64,000 bases of DNA, from contig JASBNA010000063.1 of NCBI GenBank assembly GCA_038087015.1, forward strand, positions 124,001 through 188,000, given 5' to 3'. The notes beneath the pieces are model-generated. The model did no database searches. It saw nothing but the letters and a program-made list of their open reading frames with translations, and was not told the origin of the DNA. Both the position numbers and the translations under genes were made by a program. Positions 10,592 through 21,255 of the stretch are shown here, piece after piece; position 1 is the stretch's first letter; each line of letters starts with the position of its first letter. Source of the stretch: Cerrena zonata (lineage: Eukaryota > Basidiomycota > Agaricomycetes > Polyporales > Cerrenaceae).

Positions 10592-11469
10592 CCTCAGATT
10601 TCAGTTTTCCTACTTCTTTCTCGGTAATATTTCCTCCAGCTGGCTTGTGTTATTTACACTTGATTCGCCTGCACTCTTCAGCTATGTATATCCAAATGAA
10701 TGGAGCGGATACTTGGAGAAGGGAATCAATAATTTTTCAAAACTTTCAACCTTCGTTTCTCGCTTTTTTCAATACTTTAAAGAGGTTTGTTATAGTTGTG
10801 CGCTATACAATTTTTGCATTTTGTGAGTAATTTGGCCAATTCAGCTACCTATAGTAGCTGATTGAGTCTACTTTTAGGAGTTTAGTAAGTTTGTCGGATT
10901 CCCTTTGAACCGTAAGGATCAGCTTTTTTGGTGGCTTTTCCACTATATGAAGAAGATCTGCAGTAGGTCTGAATAATTTATGTCAAAGGCATACTTTACC
11001 CTTCGATTAGATAAACAGTGCCCCTGATATATCTTGACTAACATGAGTTCACTCGGCTTTCATCGCTTATTAGTCCTCTGTCAAAGAGAAAGCTCCATCA
11101 TTGCTTAGAGTTTCTCTTGTCTGTGTGTTAGAATTCGTGCAAGCCCTTTGTCAAGAAGCCCTTCTCCTAGGGTTTCTTTTATGGGGTTGCACCCGGCTTG
11201 AATTCATCCCTGATATCATTCCATAGCACTCGGCTATGTACTTATGCAACTCTAAAAGTTGCAAAAGTCACTGCGATTGTTGCAAATTATACAAGTTAGT
11301 ATTTGGGTCTTCCAACAGAGCCGTGGGTACGGGTCTTCACGAGCGCGTTCTCATTTCAACCTTTTGTTTTGTTTTGAATCAAAGGAATAAACATCAATCA
11401 TTAAAGTCTTGTATAAGTGACTAGCTATATCAACCATCCAAGCTGAAAAACCAGATCAGCATAGTCAGC
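10592..11469. other. Intergenic between MAK10 and YCG1, with structured segment
   Basis: No protein gene is supported. The right-hand part contains four consecutive hairpins (separate entry). The left-hand part near 10592-10850 is the MAK10 promoter, AT-rich with no recognised sites. Confidence 0.45.
11084..11263. ncRNA. Candidate structured RNA: four consecutive hairpins
   Basis: Hairpin 1 (11084-11118): AAGAGAAA pairs with TTTCTCTT, and CTC with GAG, across a one-base bulge. Hairpin 2 (11137-11192): GTGCAA pairs with TTGCAC and CCC with GGG. After an internal loop, AAGAA-G-CCC pairs with GGG-T-TTCTT around an 8-nt loop. Hairpin 3 (11222-11238): CATAGC with GCTATG. Hairpin 4 (11245-11263): TGCAACT with AGTTGCA. 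Hairpin 2, with its internal pocket, resembles an H/ACA guide stem, but I could not assign clear H and ACA boxes. No match to U1-U6, SRP, RNase P/MRP or U3 signatures was seen. Strand is unknown. It could instead be promoter inverted repeats of YCG1. Confidence 0.3.
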
Positions 11470-14400
11470 ATGGCACCCAAGAAACGCATTCCATCTTCTA
11501 TCCAAAGCTTGGAAGACCTTGCCGCCATCAAGCATGCAATGGCCGGAGTATTTCAAGATGCCCAATTGAACTTGACTAGTCATAGAAAGTTGGTTGTTGT
11601 ACTCAGAAATATTCAGCTTAGAGCTATAGAGTTGGGTCTCCAAGGATCTTTTAATCTTACTTTTGCCAAGTTGATCAATTTGATCTTGCCATTGAAAAAA
11701 GGAGAAAAAGCCGCCGATAGGATTGCTAAGTTCAGTTCTGCGTTTGTATCTGCCATACTCAAAGATGAGCAGAAGCAAAGAGAAGAAGACGGCATGAATG
11801 ATGAAGATCATGATGAAACGCCAGGGTCCGAGTTTATCGAGTTCTTGGTTCATCATTTATTGAGAGGAACTGACGCAAAGGATAAAAACGTTCGTTATAG
11901 GGTTGTACAATTACTAGCATATTTCGTTAATTACATAACTGAGATTGACGAAGAATTATTCCAGGCATTACATTACTCATTAAGAAACCGCTTGAAGGAT
12001 AAAGAATCAAATGTTCGAATTCAGGCTATTGTGGCAATATCAAGATTTCAATTTTTCGAATTAGCAGATGATGAAGAAAACGCTAATGGCTATAATCAAA
12101 AACATATGAATTCTGCAACTAAAAGCCTTTTGACGGCGTTGGAAAATGATGATGTTCCAGAAGTACGTCGAGCTGCATTATTGAATTTAGTAAAGAACTC
12201 AGATACAATTCCTTATTTATTAGAAAGAGCTAGAGATGTGAATTCTATCAATAGAAGATTGGTTTATTCGAGAATTTTAAAAGATATACAAGATTTTCGT
12301 GAAATTGATATTGACCTCAGACAAAAAGTGTTGACCTGGGGTTTATACGATCGTGATGATAGCGTCAAACAAGCCACCATTCGAATGCTCAATCATAATT
12401 GGTCAGAAGTAGTTGAAGATGATCTATTAGAGTTGGTAGAAAACATGAAGATTGTTGATAATGATGTTTCACAACTTGCAATGATGCATTTATTCGAAAA
12501 TAGGCAAGCCAAGTCTATGCATATGGTCATTAATGAAAGTGACTGGAAGGAGTTGACCATTGAAAAAGCTTTTGTCTTTAGAACTTATTATCAATATTGT
12601 AAAAACAACAAGTTGCATGACATAATAGATTCAAATTTCCCGGAATTGAGTGAATTGGCTAAAACCTTGGAGAAATATTTAGAACTTAGGCGGAAAACAA
12701 TTAATCCTAAAAAAGAGATGCTTGATGACTATAATAGCTTGAAAAGAGATATTGATCGAATAGATGGGATTATAAAAGCCACTTACATGCAGAAAAATCA
12801 ACTTGTAGGAAGCTTATCAAAGCATGATGATATGATTGAAGAACAGTCTCATCATAAAACAGAATTGGAATCAAAAGTATTAGAATTGAAAAGACAGCTT
12901 GCAGATTTAAAAAATGATCGTAAGTTAATGGATAAATCAAAAGACTTTAACAACTCAAATTACTTAACAATTAATCAATCAATAGATGATAATAAAGATT
13001 TATTGAAACAACTCAAGAAAAACATAAAGCAAGTTGAATCAATTCTCTCCAATGATGCTGATACCAGGCAGTCGACCATTGCCAAAGTGAAAGAACATGA
13101 CAATAACATCACCCAATATCTTGTAATAAAGCAGAAAAAGATGGAATCGCTAATGGCATTGGACGAAGAGTACCAACCCTTCATTGAAAGTTTGACTGAT
13201 TTAGAATTTATCATTGAACAGATATTGTTAATTATTAAAGAGTATGACTTTGATGATATAGTTGGAAATAGAAGAATGTTACCAATTATTAGAAATTACT
13301 TAACTAATGGGGCATTACCAGAGAAGCTAATTGAAGTCTGTACTAATATTTTAAGAAAGATATCTACCAATGAAAATGATTTTGCAAGTTTATGCGTTGA
13401 AGTTATTACAGATATTAGAGATTCGTACCTGGATGAATTTAACGACAATGAGTCATTTCATTCAGCAGCGTCAGTTATAAATACCCGTGATAATACAGGG
13501 AATGGTGAGCAAAATAAAAGCCACAGATCGAGATTAGAAGAAGATATCTTGGATGATGAACGTCCGAATATTTCTAGCCAAAGTATTAAAGAAGCCCTCG
13601 AGAATTCTTACGAAGAAGAAGACAAGCAAAGCGAAAACGGTGAGCAACAGCAAGAAAAAGAAAACGACGAAAACGATGATGATGACGACGAGGAAGATGA
13701 TGAGATGATTCACTTCAGCAAGAAGAGAAGAACCGATCCGGAATTACCTTTTGAAGTCTTAATACAGTGTCTCATGATATTAAAGCATTATCTCATATTG
13801 TTAGACGGGCCATCGTCTAATATCAATCAAAATGAATCACTTGTTACTACGTTAATTAATCCAGGTATTGCAAGTGAAGATTTCAAGATCAAGTGTTATG
13901 CATATAGATGTCTTGGATTATATACATTAATTGAGAAGAATGATGCGGTTGAGAATTTGAAGAGATTAGGGTACGTTACTATAAGAGATATGAATCCTGA
14001 AAAATTGAAGATCATTGGGATTGAAGGAGTATTTGATATATTAGCAACTTATGGAGTCACAATCTTAGATGATGAGCCAGACCAAGGAGGAGTTGATGCA
14101 TTATCCTTAGCAAGGTTATTTTATAAATTATTAAAGAATCCAACTTTCCCTACTTTACAAGCAACAGTTGCTGAAGGATTGTGTAAATTATTTTTGGCTG
14201 ATTTATTAGTTGATTTCGGTAAAGGAAATGTTTCTCCAGAAGATAAAGATGAAAAAGAGGATGGTCAAGCGGTTATTGAAAACCAACAGGAAATACAATT
14301 ATTGGAAGGTTTAGTATTATCATATTTCCACCCGAATAACAGTCATAATCATGAGTTGAATCAAACTTTAGCATTTTGTTTACCAGTATATGCATTTAGT

Positions 14401-15291
14401 CATCCCAACCATCAAGCTAAATTAGTTGAGATCAGCGGGGATTGTTTATATCGAATTTTCCGTAATGAAGAGGAAGATAGTGTTCAAACGCCATCGGTGG
14501 TTATTAACCAACTAATCAATTGGTGTGATCCAAACAATGTTGTTAACCAAGACGCTGAGAGAGTTAGTAAGTCAACCAACCATTTTTGGCAGGCGATTAA
14601 ATTTTTACAAGTGGTGGAACAAGATTCACCCAAAAGAGTCAAGAAAGTTATAATTAGTAACTTGAATAAGTTATTTATACGTGAACAACTAGGAAGTAAT
14701 ATTTTGAAAGGATTAGATGTTGCAATTGAAGATACGAAAAAAGTCATTGAAGAAAATAAACAACATGATTTGAATTATGCATTTGATGCGATTACCGAAA
14801 GAAACCTTGAGAAATTCCAATTATCAATCAAGGAGTTGATCAAAAAGGCACAAGATATTGAGGTTAATTTGAAGTTAGAAAAAGAGCAAGAAGAAAACGA
14901 GTTCGATAATTCAATATCTGGCGAAGAACACCAGGAAGCCACCCATCAAAGTCCCGAGAACGAAGATAACAGTCCCGACAGGGAAGATAACAGTCCTGGC
15001 AGGGAAGACCAAAGTCCCGAGACCGAAGATCAAAGTCCCGGGAACGAAGATCACAATGATGTTGATTCAGATTCCAACAAGCACGAAGCAGATCAAGAAC
15101 TCCATCCCTCGGAAGATGCCAATGATTCCGAAAATACCAGTGATTCCGCAGAACTAAACGACACCCAGGCCCAGGAGGACAACAAGCGAAGCAAAGAGCT
15201 TGCTGAAATAGATCAACTTCTTGCAAACGAAGAGAACATCGAATACGACGTCGACATCAGCATCGACCAACTGGACTCTGACCAAAACTAG
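11470..15291 (+). CDS. YCG1: Condensin non-SMC subunit Ycg1 (CAP-G)
   Basis: HEAT-repeat subunit of condensin that, with the kleisin Brn1, grips DNA for mitotic chromosome compaction. The N-terminal half reads as CAP-G HEAT repeats: FVHLLRGTDAKDKNVRYRVVQLL-like and KDKESNVRIQAIVAISRFQ segments at about residues 130-200. At 1273 residues it is longer than baker's yeast Ycg1. Extra length comes from a predicted coiled coil (about 420-577, rich in Lys, Glu and Leu), a Glu/Asp-rich loop (about 723-745) ending at KKRR, and a C-terminal tail. That tail carries five degenerate 7-8 residue units of the form SPxxEDx (about 1160-1196), then Asp/Glu/Ser to the end. Conserved HEATs resume between loop and tail. 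The tail SP dipeptides could be CDK sites (inference). Confidence 0.93.
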   Translation: MAPKKRIPSSIQSLEDLAAIKHAMAGVFQDAQLNLTSHRKLVVVLRNIQLRAIELGLQGSFNLTFAKLINLILPLKKGEKAADRIAKFSSAFVSAILKDEQKQREEDGMNDEDHDETPGSEFIEFLVHHLLRGTDAKDKNVRYRVVQLLAYFVNYITEIDEELFQALHYSLRNRLKDKESNVRIQAIVAISRFQFFELADDEENANGYNQKHMNSATKSLLTALENDDVPEVRRAALLNLVKNSDTIPYLLERARDVNSINRRLVYSRILKDIQDFREIDIDLRQKVLTWGLYDRDDSVKQATIRMLNHNWSEVVEDDLLELVENMKIVDNDVSQLAMMHLFENRQAKSMHMVINESDWKELTIEKAFVFRTYYQYCKNNKLHDIIDSNFPELSELAKTLEKYLELRRKTINPKKEMLDDYNSLKRDIDRIDGIIKATYMQKNQLVGSLSKHDDMIEEQSHHKTELESKVLELKRQLADLKNDRKLMDKSKDFNNSNYLTINQSIDDNKDLLKQLKKNIKQVESILSNDADTRQSTIAKVKEHDNNITQYLVIKQKKMESLMALDEEYQPFIESLTDLEFIIEQILLIIKEYDFDDIVGNRRMLPIIRNYLTNGALPEKLIEVCTNILRKISTNENDFASLCVEVITDIRDSYLDEFNDNESFHSAASVINTRDNTGNGEQNKSHRSRLEEDILDDERPNISSQSIKEALENSYEEEDKQSENGEQQQEKENDENDDDDDEEDDEMIHFSKKRRTDPELPFEVLIQCLMILKHYLILLDGPSSNINQNESLVTTLINPGIASEDFKIKCYAYRCLGLYTLIEKNDAVENLKRLGYVTIRDMNPEKLKIIGIEGVFDILATYGVTILDDEPDQGGVDALSLARLFYKLLKNPTFPTLQATVAEGLCKLFLADLLVDFGKGNVSPEDKDEKEDGQAVIENQQEIQLLEGLVLSYFHPNNSHNHELNQTLAFCLPVYAFSHPNHQAKLVEISGDCLYRIFRNEEEDSVQTPSVVINQLINWCDPNNVVNQDAERVSKSTNHFWQAIKFLQVVEQDSPKRVKKVIISNLNKLFIREQLGSNILKGLDVAIEDTKKVIEENKQHDLNYAFDAITERNLEKFQLSIKELIKKAQDIEVNLKLEKEQEENEFDNSISGEEHQEATHQSPENEDNSPDREDNSPGREDQSPETEDQSPGNEDHNDVDSDSNKHEADQELHPSEDANDSENTSDSAELNDTQAQEDNKRSKELAEIDQLLANEENIEYDVDISIDQLDSDQN

Positions 15292-15613
15292 GTTTTGCAA
15301 CCACTCCGTACCGCAGCTATACGAGGGTCTCGTTCCCGTCGTATAACTCGTTTGGAAAAGCGAGCGCACGTCTATACGAGCAGATGTTTTCCTTTTTGTC
15401 GTTTTGTTTGGTTAGAAACGCGTACAATTTGCTTTTAGCACAAAGGACTACGTTGTCGATTGGAGAGAAGGAACCAAAAAAAAAAATATTTTCTCGAAGT
15501 ATAAGATCTATGAAAAATCCGGTATCGGTGGAGGCTCTTCTTTTGGATTCAAACAAAGTTCAACACACGTTCCAAGATATATTCAAAACAAGGGAAACAA
15601 AATACAAGAGAAA
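15292..15613. other. YCG1-ERG6 intergenic region (ERG6 promoter)
   Basis: Short spacer between two genes on the same strand. It carries three sterol response elements (separate entry) and an A-rich stretch before the ERG6 start. Confidence 0.6.
15318..15379. promoter_or_regulatory. Three sterol response elements (Upc2-type) upstream of ERG6
   Basis: The 7-bp core TCGTATA occurs at 15339-15345, and its reverse complement TATACGA at 15318-15324 and 15373-15379. All lie 235-296 bp before the ERG6 start. TCGTATA is the known binding core of the zinc-cluster regulators Upc2/Ecm22, which induce ergosterol genes when sterol is low or azoles are present. Three cores within 62 bp are unlikely by chance. 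Occupancy is inferred. Confidence 0.75.
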
Positions 15614-16783
15614 ATGGCTGCTCCTTCGATTACTTCTAATTCTACTAGTTCAACCAGTAATATTAAGTTAGCTGAAAAAAACCACCAAAGAGATCAACAA
15701 TTTGCTAAGGCTTTACACGGGGATTCCTATAAGAAGACCGGGTTGAGTGCTTTGATTTCTAAAGCTAAAGATGCTTCTGCCGTTGCCACCAATGGATATT
15801 TCAAACATTGGGATGGTGGTGTTACTAAAGAAGATGAAGATAAGAGATTAGAAGATTATTCTCAATTAACTGCTCATTATTATAATTTAGTTACTGATTT
15901 TTACGAATATGGGTGGGGGTCATCATTTCATTTTTCCCGTTATTATAAAGGTGAAGCTTTTAGACAAGCTACTGCTAGACACGAACATTACTTGGCTCAT
16001 AAAATGAATATTCATGAAAACATGAAAGTTTTAGATGTCGGATGTGGTGTTGGTGGACCAGGTCGTGAAATTTGCAGATTTACTGATTGTTCAATTGTTG
16101 GTTTAAATAATAATGATTATCAAGTTGAAAGAGCCAATTTCTATGCACAAAAATATGGTTTACAAGATAAATTATCCTATGTTAAAGGTGATTTCATGCA
16201 AATGGATTTTGAACCAGAATCTTTTGATGCTGTTTACGCTATTGAAGCCACCGTTCATGCACCTGTTTTAGAAGGGGTTTACTCTGAAATTTATAAAGTT
16301 TTAAAACCAGGTGGGGTCTTTGGTGTTTATGAATGGGTTATGACTGATGAATATGATGAAAGTAATGAAGAACATCGTAAAATTGCTTATGGTATTGAAG
16401 TTGGTGATGGTATTCCAAAAATGTACAAAAGAGATGTTGCCGAACAAGCTTTGAAAAACGTTGGTTTCGAAATCGAATATGAATCTGATTTAGCCGATAG
16501 AGATGATAGCATTCCTTGGTATTATCCTTTAGCCGGAGAATGGAAATACGTTCAAACTCTCGGTGATGCTTTCACCATTTTCAGAACTTCAAAATTAGGT
16601 CGTGCCGTCACTACTGAAGCAGTTGGTCTTATGGAAAAACTTGGTTTGGCTCCAAAAGGTTCTAAACAAGTTACCAACGCTTTGGAAGATGCTGCTGTTA
16701 ACTTGGTTGAAGGTGGTAGACAAAAACTTTTCACTCCAATGATGCTCTACGTTTGTAGAAAACCATTAGATGCTGAAAACTAA
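15614..16783 (+). CDS. ERG6: Sterol 24-C-methyltransferase
   Basis: Adds a methyl group from S-adenosylmethionine to C-24 of zymosterol, giving fecosterol, in ergosterol synthesis on ER and lipid droplets. The sterol-binding aromatic segment [13 protein letters not shown] is at residues 97-109. The SAM motif [11 protein letters not shown] is at 140-150. ATVHAP and [13 protein letters not shown] follow in the right order, and the conserved C-terminal sterol methyltransferase domain ends in [11 protein letters not shown]. Length is 389 residues, normal for the family. The N-terminal 20 residues are Ser/Thr/Asn rich and variable between species. Its promoter carries three sterol response elements, consistent with Upc2 control. 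Codon use suggests strong expression. Confidence 0.97.
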   Translation: MAAPSITSNSTSSTSNIKLAEKNHQRDQQFAKALHGDSYKKTGLSALISKAKDASAVATNGYFKHWDGGVTKEDEDKRLEDYSQLTAHYYNLVTDFYEYGWGSSFHFSRYYKGEAFRQATARHEHYLAHKMNIHENMKVLDVGCGVGGPGREICRFTDCSIVGLNNNDYQVERANFYAQKYGLQDKLSYVKGDFMQMDFEPESFDAVYAIEATVHAPVLEGVYSEIYKVLKPGGVFGVYEWVMTDEYDESNEEHRKIAYGIEVGDGIPKMYKRDVAEQALKNVGFEIEYESDLADRDDSIPWYYPLAGEWKYVQTLGDAFTIFRTSKLGRAVTTEAVGLMEKLGLAPKGSKQVTNALEDAAVNLVEGGRQKLFTPMMLYVCRKPLDAEN

Positions 16784-17244
16784 TCGTTTGAAATAAAAAA
16801 ATTTGGTCTTTTTAGTTCTCCTATTTTATTAATATCCTAATTCTTTTATTATTCTTTATATACATTAATATATTTATATACTTCTTTTATCTTGTTCTAG
16901 CTGTCATTAGTTTATTTGGCTGGCTGAAAATTTAAGCCTAAAAGAGAACGTGCACACAAACCAAAAAAAAAAAAAAAAAAAAATGACAGCCCTTTCCTTG
17001 AATTTCAAGTGATAACAGCAATCTATAAAAGTAGGTTAATACCTCTTTCTTTTGAAAGCCTTATACAGCTAGTTGTCATCTGACTATTCCAATTGAACCA
17101 TTTGCTCTGCTCAATTGTTAAAATACTGCTTTCGCCAGGGTTTGTTTTCGATCTAGTTAGTTGTCTGCAAAAAAAAAAAGGAGGAAAGAGCCAAAAATAG
17201 TGAAATAGTTACTGAATATAAAAAACCATCGTTACTAGTCAAAG
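16784..17244. other. Intergenic ERG6-GH76
   Basis: ERG6 3' flank, then a promoter-like AT-rich region with A-runs near 16960-16983 and 17167-17180. No gene and no recognised binding site. Confidence 0.4.
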
Positions 17245-18450
17245 ATGCTTTCGAATCCAAACTTAGAAGGTTATGAAATAACTCGTAAATTTTGGCAGTA
17301 CTATTATAATTCGTCTAAAAAGACGTTTGTTGCTCCTAAAAAATGTTCTGGTTGTTATAATGATGATCGTTTCGTTGTTTGGGCTGTTTCGGTTGGGGTT
17401 CAAGCCGTGGTTGATGGTGCAAGACTTTATAAAGAGTTGGAACCTTTAATTGACCCGGCAGTTGCAATTTTCCAAAAATATAAGAATAATCATATTAAAG
17501 GTTATTCGGCTGCTGAAAATAATGGTAACGATAAAGATATCTACTATGATGATGACGCACAAGTTGCAAGTGCGATTATAACCTGCTTATGAGGTTACTG
17601 GTAATAAAAAATACTTAGATCAAGGTAGAGAATTGGTTAGATTCCTTATGAGTGGTTGGAATGATAACCCAAATGCTAGAAATAAAGGGGGTGTTAAATG
17701 GCATATTAATAATGCTTATTTGAATGCTTGTACCACTGCAGAAGTTGCGAAAGCTTGTTTACAAATTAGTCAATTTATTCCAAGTGAATCAAAAGTTTAT
17801 GTTGATTTTGCTGCTAAATGTATTGATTGGCAAATTAAGGACTTTACAAGATAAAGGTGATAAATTAATCATGGATGGTATTCAAGATACTGCTGATCAT
17901 CCAAATGATACTAAATGGACTTATAACTTAGGTGCTACTCTTTCCGCTTCTTCTCATTTATATCACATTACTAAAGATTCTAAATGGAAAGATATTTCTG
18001 ACGAATTGGCTAAAGCTGGTATTGATAGAAACGCCTTCTTTTATGATCGTGATTACAGTAATGATAAAAGATATTGGAGAGACCCTTCTTATTTCGTTCA
18101 ATTGAATCATTGAAGGTTTGGCTGATTATTTACTTTATGTTGGAGATGAAGTTCCAGAAGATTTACGTAAAGGTGTAACTGAAGAAGTTAGACATCATTT
18201 AATTATGTTTTACGAATATATGAAAGATCCTGAAGATGGTTTATACATTCAAAGTTTCGAACCCCATTTAACTTATAAAGAGACCTATGAAACCAAATAT
18301 AAGCGTGAGTTTGGTGATAGAAAAGGTTGGGGTTTGAAGAAAGATGATAAAGATGGCGATAAAGATGTTCCGTTAAAATGTTTAATGGGTGGTGCTTCCG
18401 CTGCTAGAGTTTTTTTCCAAGGTGCTAGAGTTGTTCCAAAAATTGAATAA
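17245..18450 (+). CDS. GH76 alpha-1,6-mannanase-like protein, three frameshifts
   Basis: Resembles glycoside hydrolase family 76 (endo-alpha-1,6-mannanase-like, relatives of Dcw1/Dfg5). Aromatic-rich helices, an IYYDDDAQVA segment with the catalytic-type Asp pair (about residue 95) and GGVKWHINNAYLNA are all present. Coding is broken three times, each cured by removing one base: a C at 17582-17583, a G at 17839-17840 and the G at 18104. Without them the frame is continuous for about 400 residues, to EFGDRKGWG and the stop. No signal peptide is seen after the first Met, unlike Dcw1/Dfg5, so a cytosolic relative or a start further upstream is possible. Either a decaying gene or a poorly corrected consensus; insertion-only damage favours the latter. 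Confidence 0.65.
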
Positions 18451-18619
18451 GTATGTTTGTTTTCTCGTTTTTATATAACGTTTGTTTTCTCTTTTAATCT
18501 ATCTAATGTTTGTGTTTTCTTTCCATATTAATGGAATAGAGCTTCTTCTAATAATTCTTTTTCGGCTTTTTGAATTTGTATTATAAATCTATAATTACTA
18601 TATAACTTTTAATAGGAGC

Positions 18620-20861
18620 TTATACTTTAACTTTATGAACGTCAAATGTTGGAGCAGTTGGCAAAGTAAATGAGTCCCTTTCGATAACAGCTATTTCATT
18701 ATTACCGAAGATATCGACTTTTAATATTGGTCTATATTTTGTAGTTATCCAAAATGGTTTTTTACCATCTTTACCAGTTTGAAGCTTTTTGGTGAGTCTT
18801 TGATTTCCTTCAATCAGATCCATTTGATCTTCTTCTAAATCTTCGTCTTCTTCTTTTGTTTCATCATAGGTATCAATACTTAAACCATCTCTACCTCTTT
18901 TCTTATTCTTGTGCTGGTTATTACTCATGGTAGTTGGAATATCTATTGATAAGTCAAAGAAAGATAACCAACTAGATCCATAAAGCCATAATTTATCTTC
19001 TTGTAAAAATAATCCTTGAGGTTTTTCATCTAATGAAGTGAATTGATTTGGTAAGAATTCACTATTGGTCTTTGACCATTGGGTTAATAGACTAAGATCC
19101 TGTTTTTCTTTAGATGCATTATATTCCAAAACTTGAGTGTCTTCAGTGATAACAATTAAAGTTTGTCTTTCGGTAAATTTCATTAATTGTGGTGATGATG
19201 ATAAACGTGTTAAAATATATGGTTGAATATTCGAGTTTAATGGTAAAATTTCAATTGTACCGTTGAATCTTGATAATGCTATTCTTGAACTGTCTTTATC
19301 GATAGTGATATCTTTTATACTATTTAAATGACCTAAAGATGTGAATGATTTGTTCGATTCGTCAATTAAGGTATCGATTTCATCAATTAATTCAATTTTA
19401 TCCTCCTCAGTATCTATTGTGAATTTATATAATTCGTCAGAAGCTGATAAAATAAGAGCTTTGTTATTATCGTAAAAAAAGACTTTCTTACCCCCTTCCA
19501 TTATGGAATCAAATTGATCATCCCTAATTTTATTGATTTTTAATTTTGTACTTTTGGGAATTAATGATAATTTGAAAAATTTAACATTATTAATCCTTGA
19601 AACAGCTAATAAGCTAGCATCTTCGTTTATGCTGACATTAGTTATATTTTCTTCATCTGACAAGGTCAACTTTGCAATTAAAACATGGTTTTTTGTATTA
19701 AAGGAAGTATCAAATTCAGAATCAGAATTTGATTCTAATACCCTCCATATTTTTATCGTTTGATCTTGCCACATTATAATTAACTTCAAATTCGAATTGA
19801 CGACTATGTTTGATTGTTGTTGATTAATGGCTAATTTTTTGTATTTACCATCTTGGAAACCGGAGACCGATTGGATCACAATAGATCTTTCAACTCCTCC
19901 ACTTACTAAAAAGTTGTAGTTTTTGCTTTCGAAAATAGACATTGTTCTAACATCGTTTGAGTGTAATAATCTATTGAAACAATGAATCCATTTAGATACT
20001 TTACTTTTATTACTAATAGTTAATTCGAATTGATGTATTTTTCTATCGACACCTGCACTGAATATTTTCTCTTCCTTAACATCTTTATTCAAACATAAAA
20101 CATCAGCATCGTGAATTTTGAAAGTTTGTAATAAGGAAAAATTATCTAAATCCCAAAATTTAACTGAACCAGTTGAATCACCACTAACTATTTGTCTTTT
20201 TTTACTTAATACCATAACTGACCAGACTAAAGTACTTTCGGCCTTTGATTTGTCAACTCTCATATTACTTAAAAGTCTCCCTTTGTTTTCTTCGTCAGCT
20301 GACCAAATTCTAATTCTGGCGTCTGAACAACCTCCAACTAACATTTTAGACTCAAACCATTTTATACTAAGAACTCTCAGGTCTTGTCTTTGGCAAATCA
20401 TTCCATGTTCTAAGTATCCAAACCCCCCTGAGATATCTACTATAACAACTGAACCATCATCACATCCAACAGCTAATTTGTCACCTTTATCATTTACATC
20501 AATCGACCAAATAACCCCTGCATTACAATCGTAATTAGTTTTTGGTCTACCGGTTGATAAATCCCATTCTGTTATATAAGTGGAACCACCAATGGAGAAA
20601 AGTCTTGGAGGCTCACCTTCAGCTGTGGCCCAAACTAAACCTTCGATAGAACGGCCTTTAGAACCTGGTAATGTAAGTTCATGAATCCAATTAAATTTAG
20701 GGTTCCAAATCTCGATATCACCATTACTTCTTCCTACCTGCCAAACGCAATTTATTGGATGACGATGGCTTAAGAGGCAATGTAGAAGATGGAAGGGAAA
20801 ATGCACTAGCTGTTATAGTATGAGGAGTATAATCCACGAAACGACAACGATGGATATCCAT
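18620..20861 (-). CDS. UTP4: U3 snoRNP t-UTP subunit Utp4 (cirhin), one frameshift
   Basis: WD40 protein of the t-UTP subcomplex of the small-subunit processome, needed for pre-18S rRNA transcription and processing in the nucleolus. The C-terminal frame holds GRSNGDIEIWNP, the Utp4 signature LFSIGGSTYITEWDL and SGDSTGSVKFWDL, among other WD repeats. The N-terminal part, MDIHRCRFVDYTPHTIT from the ATG at 20861, is in another frame and is the conserved Utp4 start. The frames join at GCAGGTAGG if one base of the pair at 20737-20738 is removed, giving 746 residues. As written, the only Met-led frame of the main body (20806) begins with non-homologous residues. Utp4 is essential in S. cerevisiae, so the extra base is probably an error. 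Confidence 0.88.
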
Positions 20862-21255
20862 TTTGGTATTTTATGCTAATGAATCAAGTATTTGAAATGT
20901 TTTGATAACAAATGGGACCTGTTTGAGTGGAAGGAAATTCTTAATATTATGATACTTGTTTTCTATCTATTTCGAACTTCACCAAATTGGTTATACTCTT
21001 GGTGCCCACTAGATATGATCAGGATTTAGATGTTCTTGAAAGCTCTTTTTCAAGTATATTTTCAGTACTCATCTCGAAATTTTTCAACCGCTTTTTTTTT
21101 TTTTTTTTTTTTTTTTTGAGTTTTTTTTTTTTTTTATATTAGCACCATATACAGGACTCATCGAACAACTACAATTGCAAAAATGCAAAAATGCAAAAAG
21201 GATTAGGTATGCATTGATTTAGATATAGAGTATGTATTGATTGAGCGGGACGGAA
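20862..21255. other. Intergenic: UTP4 promoter and 3' flank of the acyl-CoA-binding gene
   Basis: AT-rich with long poly-T tracts near 21090-21135 and a short tandem TGCAAAAA-like repeat near 21178-21196. No gene is seen. Confidence 0.4.

Noticed and set aside
20737..20790. An intron as explanation for the UTP4 frame change
   Set aside because: No GTATGT-like donor, branch point or acceptor at the junction; a one-base insertion fits the homologous sequence exactly.
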